This document shows positions 18,165 to 26,403 of a stretch of 55,811 bases of DNA, in pieces. The notes below the pieces were generated by a model. The model had not been told where the DNA came from and did not search any database. It saw only the letters and a list, made by a program, of their open reading frames with translations. Source of the DNA: an uncultured Enterocloster sp. (GTDB lineage: Bacteria; Bacillota; Clostridia; Lachnospirales; Lachnospiraceae); the NCBI GenBank assembly GCA_944384065.1, contig CALWRY010000007.1, forward strand, positions 1 to 55,811, read 5' to 3'. The translations under genes were made by a program, and so were the position numbers. Numbering within the stretch: the first letter of the stretch is position 1; every line of letters starts with the position of its first letter.

Positions 18165-18815
18165 TTACGTCGCAATTTTTGTCGATTCTTTACAATCAAA
18201 TTTCATCATTTCCGTCTCAAAGACGTTAACTGCATGAAAAGAAAAGCTGCTGAAATCTGCGATACTTCCTACTTTTTTTCCATGCCAAACTGCCCCAAAG
18301 GCATGTGCTGCGTCTGCACAAACAGCAATACGTCCTATTGATGCCTGGACAGGGTTGGCTGGTCTAAAAAGCGCTTTTTTTGACTCGATAATTTCAAAAA
18401 TATTATCATAATTACAGGGAATGCCGCCCAGATCGACGGGAATAATCGCTTTTGTCTTGTCCGTGATTCGCTTTGCCAATTGCTTATAATCCATTTCCAG
18501 GCAGTCTTTTTGGCTGTCAATTAAAATTGGCTTTGCGCCTACGTGGCACACAACGGAAGCAGTGGCCGTATATGTATATGCCGGAACAATAACCTCATCT
18601 CCCGGTCCAATTTTCAAAATGCGTAATGCCATCTCCGCACATGCGGTCTGGGAATTAAGGCAGACCGCCATATTTGTATTGCAGGAAGCTGCAATCTGCC
18701 GTTCAAATTCTTTTGTTTTGGGCCCAGTGGTAATCCATCCAGATCGAAGTGTATCGATTACCTCTTCAATTTCCAGTTCAGATATATCGGGGGGTGAAAA
18801 TGATATATTTTTCAA
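18165..18815 (-). pseudogene. Truncated DegT aminotransferase (lacks PLP lysine)
   Basis: 216 residues from a TTG start (AGGAG 8 nt upstream), beginning KNISFSPPDISELEIEEVIDTLRSGWITTGPKTKEFE as in WecE/ArnB-like transaminases. The cofactor-phosphate loop 'CLNSQTACAEMALRI' and 'AVCADAAHAFGAVWHGKKVG' are present. The frame diverges at 'SFSFHAVN', just where family members have the PLP Lys (HAVK), and ends in an unrelated tail 'VFETEMMKFDCKES'. About half of the gene is missing. The truncation point leads straight into the A+T-rich gap before ugd, which suggests a deletion or rearrangement joined to the polysaccharide locus. Confidence 0.82.
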
Positions 18816-18837
18816 GCTCTTTACTCCTAGCTTCTTC

Positions 18838-18856
18838 CGATAATGCCCATTATCAC
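18838..18856. promoter_or_regulatory. Palindrome CGATAATG-CC-CATTATC, possible operator
   Basis: Seven-base arms GATAATG and CATTATC around CC, just upstream of the TTG-started aminotransferase fragment. It may be a regulator site of the original locus; no regulator can be named. Confidence 0.35.
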
Positions 18857-18914
18857 AAGTACTTTTTTGCCCCAAAACGCCCTATCCCAGCCCCCGCATT
18901 TTCCATCCTCTACA

Positions 18915-18935
18915 CCCCCCCCCCCCCACCCCCCC
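18915..18935. repeat. Interrupted poly-C tract (13 C, A, 7 C)
   Basis: Thirteen C, one A, seven C, then A-rich sequence. It lies about 100 bp upstream of the truncated aminotransferase start and next to the T-rich tail of the terminator of the neighbouring operon. It could vary the spacing of a promoter. Confidence 0.85.
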
Positions 18936-18965
18936 AAAAAAACCACCAAAAAATCACCAAAAAAA

Positions 18966-19001
18966 GACCCAGAAGCCGCATCTCTGCTCAGCTCCTGGGC
19001 C
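18966..19001 (-). terminator. Rho-independent terminator of M20/small-protein operon
   Basis: On the minus strand GGCCCAGGAGC pairs with GCTTCTGGGTC (one G-U type wobble pair and one mismatch at most) and is followed by a long T-rich stretch. It ends the operon running leftwards from 26 kb. Confidence 0.75.
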
Positions 19002-19022
19002 TTTTCATTAACCCCTATTTTT

Positions 19023-19175
19023 TCAAATCAGCCGGATCGGCCTCTCAAAGCCCACGATCCTGGCCGTCCCGCAATACCTCTTATTCCAGGTATATGCGTC
19101 AAACCCCATAATTCTCTGGCTAAGCGTCTGCCGCTCACTCCTCTTTGAAGCCGCATCCGTCTCCGCCTTTTCCAT
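19023..19175 (-). CDS. Small protein, 50 aa, new two-copy family (copy A)
   Basis: A short frame with GGAGG 5 nt before its ATG, in line behind two M20 hydrolase genes and just before a terminator. The product has a charged N-terminus followed by 'SQRIMGFDAYTWN' and 'ARIVGFERPIRLI'. Its last 32 residues align without gaps to the protein encoded at 32543-32677 (15 of 32 identical: S-RIM-FD---WN, R-VGF-R, ending LI-stop). Conservation of spacing and of the stop position supports a real gene. I do not recognise the family; no signal peptide, membrane segment or metal motif is visible. Confidence 0.6.
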   Translation of the reverse strand: MEKAETDAASKRSERQTLSQRIMGFDAYTWNKRYCGTARIVGFERPIRLI

Positions 19176-19232
19176 AAATACCTCCATTTCCTGAAACGCC
19201 TCTGCTTTCCAAGCGTCCGGACAGCGGACGCC

Positions 19233-20456
19233 TTATTTCCCCGCAATCTCCATGCAGATGGCCGCGTACCCCACCAGGGCCTTCTCCATCAGGTCAATCC
19301 GGATCCTATCCTTGGGGGAGTGGCAGTAAATCTCCTCCGCCGGTGAATAGCCGATGGCGGGAATGCCGCAGACCTTCGCTATATAAGCCGCGTCCGTCCC
19401 GAAGTCCCAGTAATAAGTTTTCGGGTACTGATCCACTGCGGCCAGGGCCTTCAGCGTCATCTGGACATAATCATTATTAATATCCGTGATAAAGCTGGGC
19501 TTATTTAACTCTGCGAACTCGTGGACGCCTGTATAGCTGGTATGCTCAAGCTCACGGATCCTGACCTCAAAATCCGCCTGGGGATCCTTTTCCTTCACCC
19601 GCTCTGCCGCCTCTTTAAACCGGTTCAGAACGGACTCCACGGTTTCCTTTGTGGTCAGCCGGTAATCAATATTCACCGTACAGGTGTCCGGCACCACGCA
19701 GTTAAATCCCGGATGGCACTCAATATTGATAATAGAGAGGGAGGACTTAAAAGTTCCGTCCTCCGGCAGCTGTCCCGCCATGCGGTCGATCTCCTGGATC
19801 ATGGGCGCCATCTTGGACACTGCGTTCACTCCCAGCCAGGGAGCGCTGGAATGGCTGTTCTTCCCCTTGGAAATAACCTGAACCTCCAGCCGGCCCCTGT
19901 GTCCAAGAGCAATATCCATCCCTGTGGACTCGCCGGATATGCAGTAGGCAATCCTTTTATCCTTCAGCTCATCCTGGCAAAGCCGCAGTGCGCCCCACAT
20001 GTCGCCGGGCTCCTCCTCCACCACGAAGGTGAATATCAGATCCCGCTTCAACTGTACGCCCAGCTTTTTTAACAGGGCAGCCGTGTAAATCTGGGTGGCA
20101 ATGGTTCCCTTTGTATCGCTGGCCCCGCGGCCATGGATATAGCCCCCGGCAATCTCCCCGGAAAACGGTCCGTACTCCCATGCAGCCAGATCCCCCGGAT
20201 CCACCTGATCCATATGGCAGTTAAACAAAATGGCGTCCTCCGATCCGTCGCCCTTAAGCACGCCGATCACATTTCCGGTTCGATCCCTCTTGATTGAGTC
20301 AAAGCCCAGCGTTTCAAGCTCCTCCAGAATTGCGTCCGCCACCTCTTTTTCATGGCCCGTATCGCTTCTTCGCTGTATAATTTTCTGAGCAAATTGAACC
20401 ATAGGCTCGCACAGTTCCTCCGCCGCGAGGCGGATCGCTTCCTTATCTATCTGCAT
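19233..20456 (-). CDS. M20 family peptidase/deacylase (YgeY-like)
   Basis: A 407-residue zinc-dependent amidohydrolase of the ArgE/DapE/CPG2 group. Metal ligands: 'FNCHMDQVDPGD' (His, near residue 80), 'GRGASDTKG' (Asp), 'VEEEPGD' (catalytic Glu and ligand Glu) and 'EEIYCHSPKDRI' (His near the end). The lid domain lies between. Members cleave N-acyl amino acids or dipeptides; the YgeY type is linked to purine/selenium catabolism gene sets, but no selenium genes are seen here. The ATG at 20456 with AAGGAG is chosen; a longer reading would overlap the preceding gene. It is near the end of the leftward operon. Confidence 0.85.
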   Translation of the reverse strand: MQIDKEAIRLAAEELCEPMVQFAQKIIQRRSDTGHEKEVADAILEELETLGFDSIKRDRTGNVIGVLKGDGSEDAILFNCHMDQVDPGDLAAWEYGPFSGEIAGGYIHGRGASDTKGTIATQIYTAALLKKLGVQLKRDLIFTFVVEEEPGDMWGALRLCQDELKDKRIAYCISGESTGMDIALGHRGRLEVQVISKGKNSHSSAPWLGVNAVSKMAPMIQEIDRMAGQLPEDGTFKSSLSIINIECHPGFNCVVPDTCTVNIDYRLTTKETVESVLNRFKEAAERVKEKDPQADFEVRIRELEHTSYTGVHEFAELNKPSFITDINNDYVQMTLKALAAVDQYPKTYYWDFGTDAAYIAKVCGIPAIGYSPAEEIYCHSPKDRIRIDLMEKALVGYAAICMEIAGK

Positions 20457-20469
20457 TCTCTGCTCCTTA

Positions 20470-21633
20470 TCAGTCAATCTCAAATCCCATCCGATAGGTA
20501 ATCTTCTTGGAAACCTCGTAAACCTCCAGCACAGAGTCCAGATCCACGTACTCATTGGGCTGATGATAATTCATTCCCAACGGCCCGTAGGACATGCAGT
20601 TTCCATTTCCGGTTTCCGCCGCGATCACGCCGCTGTCCGTATAGCCTGTAAACACTGCGGTTTCCGTATATTTACCCGTCACTTCCTTCACGCACTCCTG
20701 CAGCTCCTTAAGCAGAAGGGAGTCGTCATTGTGCAGGACAAAGGGCCGCCTCGCGATAACCTCATAGGAGCCGGTGAGTCCCGGAACCTTCTCGCAGGCC
20801 TCCTTGATGGCCTCCTCCACCAGCTCCAGGGATCCCTCGCTGGTCAGCGGCGGAGCCAGGCGCATATCCAGGGTGATCGTGGCGCTCTCCGCCACCACAT
20901 TGGTATTGAATCCGCCCTGAATCGTGCCGAAGCATACGGAGCTCTGTCCAAACGTCTCATCCGTGGGCAGCGCGTCGATTCTGCGCTTGATCCCCAGAAC
21001 CACCTCGGAAATACCCACGATGGCGTCAATGCCCACCCAGGGCGTAGATCCGTGGGCCTGGGCCCCCTTCACCGTGATCTTAAACCAGGTCTTGCCCTTG
21101 TGGGCCATGAAAATCTTCCCTGCGGTCGGCTCATGATCCAGAACATAGCTGTCCTTGGTAGCGTAGCCGCTCTTAAGGGCCTGCACTGCTCCCATCATGA
21201 TGTTCCCTTCCTCGTCTGCGGAAGCGATAAAGATAATATCCCTCTTGGGTTTCTTTCCCAGCTTCACCATATCGCGGAAAGAGAGCATGCCGCAGGCCAG
21301 CCCGGCCTTCATATCCCCGGAGCCCCTGCCATACATCCGATTGCCCTCGATCACCGGCACAAAGGGATCCGTCTCCCAGCCGTCCCCGGCGGGAACCACG
21401 TCCATGTGGTGGATGCTCACGAACGCGGGATCGTGGATCTCGCCCTCAAGCTTGCACACTACATTGAATCGGCCCGGCTCAAACTCGTCTTTGACAACCG
21501 GAAGCCCGGTCTCCCGCTCCAGCCAGGCGGCCACAAAGTCGCCGATCTCCTTCTCAAATTTTCCCACATTGGTGCTCTCAATCTTCACCAGCTCCTCCAG
21601 AAGCTGGATCACCTCATGCGATCTATAATCCAT
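20470..21633 (-). CDS. M20 family metallopeptidase/amidohydrolase
   Basis: A 387-residue ArgE/DapE-like protein with 'VSIHHMDVVPAGDGWETDPF' (His/Asp), 'YGRGSGDMKAG' (metal Asp), 'ASADEEGN' (Glu-Glu) and C-terminal 'GPLGMNYHQPNEYV' (His). It is a paralogue of the next gene. Two M20 hydrolases with an amidohydrolase and an ornithine-cyclodeaminase-like protein suggest stepwise deacylation of an imported N-substituted amino acid or peptide. The ATG is 13 nt upstream of the next gene's start region. Substrate unknown. Confidence 0.85.
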   Translation of the reverse strand: MDYRSHEVIQLLEELVKIESTNVGKFEKEIGDFVAAWLERETGLPVVKDEFEPGRFNVVCKLEGEIHDPAFVSIHHMDVVPAGDGWETDPFVPVIEGNRMYGRGSGDMKAGLACGMLSFRDMVKLGKKPKRDIIFIASADEEGNIMMGAVQALKSGYATKDSYVLDHEPTAGKIFMAHKGKTWFKITVKGAQAHGSTPWVGIDAIVGISEVVLGIKRRIDALPTDETFGQSSVCFGTIQGGFNTNVVAESATITLDMRLAPPLTSEGSLELVEEAIKEACEKVPGLTGSYEVIARRPFVLHNDDSLLLKELQECVKEVTGKYTETAVFTGYTDSGVIAAETGNGNCMSYGPLGMNYHQPNEYVDLDSVLEVYEVSKKITYRMGFEID

Positions 21634-21764
21634 ACTGTGTTTTCCTTTCTCCTAAAAATCATCCTGCAGCGGCCCGGACAGCGTCCAATCCGCCCGTGGC
21701 CCAAACAGCCGCACCCTTTTGCATCTGTCCTGCCGCCCAAACCGCCGCATCCCGTTATATCTTG

Positions 21765-22241
21765 TTACATCTGTCCCGTCGCCACCATCAGCACATCGGA
21801 AATCACCGCAGACCAGAAGAATGCCGCGAAGATAACAACGATACCTACAATAATAGCCTTCCAGCCAATCTTCACAAAGGAGTGCCAGTCACGTCCCACG
21901 GTAAGACCTGCGTAGGCCAGAATGGGGGTCACCACCGCCATCAGCTGGATCTTATCCACGTACTGCACAATAATCGGCGAGAGGGGATGGACGGGAAGCG
22001 TAGCCAGCATTCCCACAATAGAAATATGTACGATGCTGGGGAAGCTCTTTAAAACCACCTTGCTCAAAGCCCAGCCTATCAGCGCGATGATGACCAAAAT
22101 CACCATGCCCGGCAGGGACTCCAGAGGCATAATGTGATTGTAGCCCACAAAATTTCCAATCATTCCCAGAAATCCGCTGATCACCAGCGCCAGCGCCACC
22201 TGCAGAAACTCATCTTTTATGCTCATCTTGTTCTCTTCCAT
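21765..22241 (-). CDS. Small membrane partner of DUF3100-type permease
   Basis: A 158-residue hydrophobic protein with about five membrane segments (for example 'VALALVISGFLGMIGNFVGY', 'GMVILVIIALIGWALSKVVL', 'AIIVGIVVIFAAFFWSAVI'). Its start has GGAGGG 9 nt upstream. It is 14 nt behind the DUF3100-like gene, and the pair recalls two-subunit transporters in which each gene encodes half of the membrane domain. Probable role: uptake or efflux of the substrate handled by the M20 and amidohydrolase genes. No characterised homologue is recognised. Confidence 0.6.
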   Translation of the reverse strand: MEENKMSIKDEFLQVALALVISGFLGMIGNFVGYNHIMPLESLPGMVILVIIALIGWALSKVVLKSFPSIVHISIVGMLATLPVHPLSPIIVQYVDKIQLMAVVTPILAYAGLTVGRDWHSFVKIGWKAIIVGIVVIFAAFFWSAVISDVLMVATGQM

Positions 22242-22255
22242 ATCCCATTGCCCTC

Positions 22256-23071
22256 CTATGCGGTTTTCTCGTCATCCTTACCCCTGTGTAAAATGGGATA
22301 AAGCTTCTTATACATAAACTCGGTCAGCGGCAGACCCACAAACACATTTGCATATACTGCAATTGCGGAAGAAATCAGGTTTGAGGCCACAGCCAGGGCT
22401 GAGATCTCATTCGCCATCTCCGGGAACAGCTCAATCAGGGTGCCGATTCCCGCTGTGGACATAGCTGCGCTTCCGATACCTACCGCGATAGCCACGGAAT
22501 ACACGTGGAAAATACCGGTCGTGGAGCAGATGCTGGCCAGCATGCCGACGATAATGGTTCCGAATACAGTTCCCACCACATACATGGCCATAACGCCCTG
22601 GAACTCTTCATTTCTGCCGTACTTGTTCTCAATAACCGCGATTCCTCCCTCACGGGAGCAGGCAAAGGTCATTCCCACTGCCTGGCGCTTCATTCCCAGA
22701 ATCAGCGCGATGGGCATAGCGATAATACAGGTAAATGCGTCGCCCGCGTTGGAGAGCACCACAGGGAGGCTTGCGTCCACCAGGGTCTCCACGGAGGTTC
22801 CCACGTTGCACCCCAGCTTTGCCATCAGAACCAGACAGGTCATGGAAAGCATGGTGTCCGCCGTGTCAGTCTGGGCGATTCCCACCCACTTGATAGGCTT
22901 TATCAGGTAAATGATCGTAACCAGCACCATGGAATAAAGCAAGGGCAGCAGTGAAACGGAGATCACCTCGGTAATCGGAATCGTGATTGTCCCGATCCGG
23001 TCCGAAATCATGCAGCATACCAGAATCGTGAGATGAAGCTTCCAGTCCATTAAAATCTTTTTATAACTCAT
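22256..23071 (-). CDS. DUF3100-type membrane protein, putative permease
   Basis: A 271-residue polytopic protein with about eight membrane segments and conserved polar turns ('SLPVVLSNAGDAFTC', 'MTFACSREGGIAVIENKYG', 'GIGSAAMSTAGIGTL'). The arrangement and length match the DUF3100 family of uncharacterised membrane proteins, often paired with amidohydrolase or M20 genes. With the downstream 158-residue protein it probably forms a transporter for a carboxylated or amidated amino-acid compound. Family assignment is from memory of the sequence pattern, hence moderate. Confidence 0.6.
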   Translation of the reverse strand: MSYKKILMDWKLHLTILVCCMISDRIGTITIPITEVISVSLLPLLYSMVLVTIIYLIKPIKWVGIAQTDTADTMLSMTCLVLMAKLGCNVGTSVETLVDASLPVVLSNAGDAFTCIIAMPIALILGMKRQAVGMTFACSREGGIAVIENKYGRNEEFQGVMAMYVVGTVFGTIIVGMLASICSTTGIFHVYSVAIAVGIGSAAMSTAGIGTLIELFPEMANEISALAVASNLISSAIAVYANVFVGLPLTEFMYKKLYPILHRGKDDEKTA

Positions 23072-23112
23072 AGATAGTCATTTCCTCCTTTCCAAGGTGA
23101 ACCGCCCTGCGA

Positions 23113-24756
23113 TTACCCTTCCCGCACATAAACATCTTTTCCGTCCATTATTGTCACATCTACCTTGACATCCCTCAGATCTTCCTTGGGACAGCTCAAA
23201 ATGTCCCGATCAAAAATCACCATGTCCGCCAATTTTCCCGGCTCCAGGCTGCCCTTTATCTTTTCCTCAAAGGAGGCATAGGCAGGATTTATGGTGTAGC
23301 ACCGAATGGCCTCCAGCACGGAAACCGCCTGATTTTTCCCCACATACTCACCGGACTGCCAGTCCCTGCGGTTCACCGCCGCGTCGATCCCCCGCATCAC
23401 ATTGGCGTCCGCCGAAGGGGAATCGCTAGTAATGCAGGCCCTCACTCCGGCGTCAATCATGTCCCGCAGGGCCGCGAACCTCTGGGTGCGCTCCCCGTAA
23501 AACTTATTGTAATTGCTGCCGTGTATGGTGAGGAACGCCGGATTTACAGCCGGTATGATCCCCATTTCCTTTAAGCGCTTTATCGTCTCATGATCCGCAA
23601 AAGCGCAGTGCTCAATCCGGTGCCGGTGCTCCTCGGGCGGGCGGTAATTTGCCTTCTGGGCCTTCTCATAGCCCTCCAGCATCATGTCCACCGCCGCATC
23701 CCCCACTGCATGGGCCGACGCCTGGCAGCCCGCATCGTGGATCTTGGCGATGAGCTCGTCCACCTCGTCCTGGGTGAAGGACATCACCCCGTTCTTCTCC
23801 GGCTCATGGCTGTAATTCTCCCGCATCAGGGAGGAGGGCCCGCTGGTGCCCCCGTCGATCATAAACTTGCAGGTCCCGAAGCGGAAATATTCATCCCCAA
23901 GCCCGCTCACAAGTCCCAGACCGATAAAATCATCCACATCCTTCCGGGAAAATGGCTTCCCGTACACACTGTGGAGCATCTCGTACACTCTCGGCTTAAA
24001 GCTCCGGTTCCGGCAGCTCTCCTGCATCATCCGGTAGGACGGCGCGTCAAACTCGCCCGGATCGTGGACGGAAGTCACTCCGAAGGCCAAAAGTTCACGG
24101 TTCATCTTGTCCAGGGCTATCTGCATCTCCTCCCTGGTGTAGCCCACCTTGGACCACAGGTAGAAGGCGCCCAGATCCTGGGTCATCCCCGTAAGCTTTC
24201 CATTCTCCACAATAATCTCGTCGTCCTTAAATCCCTTCCGATCCTCCGCTGTAATCCCGGCCATCCGGAAGGCCAGGGAGTTATATACAATCAAATGCCC
24301 GGAAGCCTGGAGGCACTGTACCGGATGGTTGGGCGCCGCCTCGTCCAGATCCTCAATTGTCACATGGCGCTTTTCCTCCACCTTGTTAGCGTCATAGCCC
24401 CACAGCTTGATCCAGGTCCCCTCGGGAACCTTCTTCGCCTCCTGGGCGATGATTTCCTTGATCTGCCGGATGGATTTTACTCCGGGATAATAAATATCCT
24501 TGATCACATCCCCCATAAGTCCGGACAGAATCGGGTGACAGTGGGCGTCAATAAAACCCGGCGTCATGGTCCTTCCCTTGAGGTCAATCACCTCCGTATC
24601 CGGCCCGATAAGAGACGCCATATTTTCCGGCTCTCCCACGCACAATATGTACCTTCCTTTTACTGCCAGCGCACTGCAGACAGAGTCTTTCTCATCTACA
24701 GTGACGATCCTGCCGTTCTTAAAGACCCGATCCGCGTACATGCTGATACCGCTCAT
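23113..24756 (-). CDS. Amidohydrolase (YtcJ-like)
   Basis: A 547-residue metal-dependent hydrolase of the YtcJ/NfdA-like amidohydrolase family. 'TPGFIDAHCHPILSG' near residue 65 gives the HxH metal motif; 'SAHAVGDAAVDMML', 'HRIEHCAF' and 'ACITSDSPSADANVMRGID' supply later metal ligands and the catalytic Asp. Cytosolic. Such enzymes hydrolyse N-formyl or cyclic amides and unusual N-acyl bonds. It lies between the OCD-type gene and the permease pair in one leftward operon. Confidence 0.85.
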   Translation of the reverse strand: MSGISMYADRVFKNGRIVTVDEKDSVCSALAVKGRYILCVGEPENMASLIGPDTEVIDLKGRTMTPGFIDAHCHPILSGLMGDVIKDIYYPGVKSIRQIKEIIAQEAKKVPEGTWIKLWGYDANKVEEKRHVTIEDLDEAAPNHPVQCLQASGHLIVYNSLAFRMAGITAEDRKGFKDDEIIVENGKLTGMTQDLGAFYLWSKVGYTREEMQIALDKMNRELLAFGVTSVHDPGEFDAPSYRMMQESCRNRSFKPRVYEMLHSVYGKPFSRKDVDDFIGLGLVSGLGDEYFRFGTCKFMIDGGTSGPSSLMRENYSHEPEKNGVMSFTQDEVDELIAKIHDAGCQASAHAVGDAAVDMMLEGYEKAQKANYRPPEEHRHRIEHCAFADHETIKRLKEMGIIPAVNPAFLTIHGSNYNKFYGERTQRFAALRDMIDAGVRACITSDSPSADANVMRGIDAAVNRRDWQSGEYVGKNQAVSVLEAIRCYTINPAYASFEEKIKGSLEPGKLADMVIFDRDILSCPKEDLRDVKVDVTIMDGKDVYVREG

Positions 24757-24844
24757 AGCATACCCCCTTTCTCACACAACTTCCGCCACCAGATTGCAGA
24801 CCGCAGCGTCCCCTCCTTTCACGCGTACCAGTGTGCAGAATGCT

Positions 24845-25966
24845 TTATTTCTGGTAGGGATCATCCCACAGAACCAGCTTCTGCCCGATGCCCTTCTCCA
24901 GAGCTGTTTTCCACAGGTCATAGCCCAGGCCCACGTCAAAGGTGGCCATGCCGCAGGCCACAAAGGTCACACGCTCGTCAGCGTTCGTCCGGCCTTCTTT
25001 CTCTCCCAGGATAACCTCTCCGATGCTGGTGGAATCCTTGAGCGCCGGCATCTTTCCCGCGTCGATCAGGGTGTAGATAGGGCCTCCGATAACGCCCTTG
25101 TAGTAGCCGGCCTTGTCGCCGGACTCCACGGCCTCCTGCACATATGCCTCGTGAAGCCGTACATTGTCATAGATCAGCTTGGTGCTCATCCAGAAGGAAT
25201 CATCCGACTGCATGGGGCCAGTGATGAGGAGTGTCACGCCGGGCTTCAGCCACTCGTCCTTTACATAGAGAGGCTTCAGGCGGGAGGCCGCCACTGTGAC
25301 AACGTCCGCGTCCTTTAGCGCCTGCCCCAGATCCAGGTTCACCTCGCCCTCAATCCCCAGCTCCTTCTTCTCCCAGTCTAAGAACTTCTCGGCAGCCGCC
25401 TCAAAGATATCGTAGCAGACCACCTTCTTCACATTGGGCAGCTGGGTCAGGATAGAGCGCAGGCAGGAACGGTTGATCTGCCCGCATCCCAGCACCGTGA
25501 TAACCTCCGAGTCCTTTCTGGCCAGGTGCCTCGCCGCCACGCCGGGAACCGCGCCGGTCCGCGCTGCGCTGAGCAGGTTAGCGGACATGAAAGCCAGGGG
25601 CTCGCCCGTATCCTTATTGTTCAGCGTGACGGTCAGCACAGAACGGGGAAGTCCCTTGGAGGGGTTGGCCGCGTTGGATCCGTACCATTTGTTTCCGCAC
25701 ACATCAAAGCGTCCGCCCAGGTACGCGGGCATAGCCACGAACCGGCGATCCGGTCCCGCAACCGGCATATTGGGGAAGGGGCTCTCCTTGGGGAACACCA
25801 GTCCCATACCGTGGCTGTTGTGGTTGCTTCCTCCCATAAGATAGTCGCCCTTGCTCAGCAGGGTAAATACCTCCTCCGCGTTGTCCACGCACTTTGCCGC
25901 GTCAAGCACCCCTGCCTTGATGGTATCCTGCTCCGATAAATACAAGAATTCTGTTTTGTGTGCCAT
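24845..25966 (-). CDS. Ornithine cyclodeaminase family ('tyramine oxidase subunit B' type)
   Basis: A 373-residue protein of the OCD/mu-crystallin fold. 'VLGCGQINRSCLRSIL', around residue 170, is the NAD-binding loop; 'NLLSAARTGAVPGVAARHLA' precedes it as in OCD enzymes. The start 'AHKTEFLYLSEQDTIKAGVLD' and length match the subgroup named tyramine oxidase subunit B in databases, whose biochemical role is unclear in Firmicutes. AAAGGAG before the ATG at 25966 fixes the start; the open frame runs 30 codons further. First gene of the operon; its promoter carries the shared element described at 26055-26080. Confidence 0.82.
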   Translation of the reverse strand: MAHKTEFLYLSEQDTIKAGVLDAAKCVDNAEEVFTLLSKGDYLMGGSNHNSHGMGLVFPKESPFPNMPVAGPDRRFVAMPAYLGGRFDVCGNKWYGSNAANPSKGLPRSVLTVTLNNKDTGEPLAFMSANLLSAARTGAVPGVAARHLARKDSEVITVLGCGQINRSCLRSILTQLPNVKKVVCYDIFEAAAEKFLDWEKKELGIEGEVNLDLGQALKDADVVTVAASRLKPLYVKDEWLKPGVTLLITGPMQSDDSFWMSTKLIYDNVRLHEAYVQEAVESGDKAGYYKGVIGGPIYTLIDAGKMPALKDSTSIGEVILGEKEGRTNADERVTFVACGMATFDVGLGYDLWKTALEKGIGQKLVLWDDPYQK

Positions 25967-26054
25967 AAAAAAATCTCCTTTCCTTGAAACATAAGGGCCG
26001 ATGTTCCAGCATCCCGCCTTTTCCTTTACCTGCTCCTGCTCAAAATAACCTCTC

Positions 26055-26080
26055 AATACATAATGTTTTATTTAATACAT
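26055..26080 (-). promoter_or_regulatory. Shared regulon element at OCD operon promoter
   Basis: The 17-mer TGTTTTATTTAATACAT (26064-26080), preceded by AATACAT two bases further left, matches 29982-30007 at 24 of 26 positions. Read on the minus strand it begins 2 nt after the OCD -10 box, over the start of transcription, where a repressor would act. A related copy lies at 26251. Confidence 0.65.
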
Positions 26081-26082
26081 TT

Positions 26083-26111
26083 AATATATCTTACTACATA
26101 TGAATTGTCAA
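26083..26111 (-). promoter_or_regulatory. Predicted sigma-A promoter of OCD operon
   Basis: On the minus strand TTGACA (26111-26106), 17 nt, TATATT (26088-26083), about 117 nt before the OCD start codon. Confidence 0.65.
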
Positions 26112-26210
26112 TAACTTCCAGTCCATTTTTATAATTTAATATTTTTTTGTCAATTTTACCCTCTGTTTTCGTTGTTCTCGCCTATTCCAACGGATTCCTT
26201 TTGATTTTTC

Positions 26211-26239
26211 TTGACATATCCGATATATCTTTATATAAT
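26211..26239 (+). promoter_or_regulatory. Predicted promoter of glycerate kinase-enolase operon
   Basis: A consensus pair TTGACA, 17 nt, TATAAT. It predicts a start near 26246 and a leader of about 158 nt before the ATG at 26404. Confidence 0.75.
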
Positions 26240-26250
26240 TTGTAGTGTAT

Positions 26251-26277
26251 AATACATTTTGTATTTTATTGTATTTT
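26251..26277 (+). promoter_or_regulatory. Third, weaker copy of shared regulon element
   Basis: AATACATTTTGT followed by TTTTATTGTATT, 12 nt after the -10 box of the glycerate kinase promoter. It shares the AATACATTTTGT block exactly with the glutamate dehydrogenase promoter copy at 29982, which sits 11 nt after its own -10 box. Confidence 0.55.
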
Positions 26278-26403
26278 CAATTCCTGCTCTCAATACCGCC
26301 TCTGGCAAAGCCGCAAAAGGCGGCAAAAAACAATTACAGAAAACGTTTGGAAACAGCGCAGGGCAGCCCTGGTCTGAACGGCTGCCACATAGGAGAATAT
26401 GTA

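Noticed and set aside
21700-21760. Near-direct repeats around GCCCAAAC-GCCGCA before the permease genes
   Set aside because: Short, imperfect and in low-complexity G+C-rich spacer; no functional support.
20563-21915. Long plus-strand open frame of 450 codons opposite the M20 hydrolase gene
   Set aside because: It is antisense to a clear M20 gene with all metal motifs, has no ribosome site, and its product resembles no family; it is a by-product of G+C-rich codon use.
23590-25014. Long plus-strand open frame of 474 codons across the amidohydrolase gene
   Set aside because: Antisense to conserved amidohydrolase and OCD coding sequence; biased composition and no start signal.
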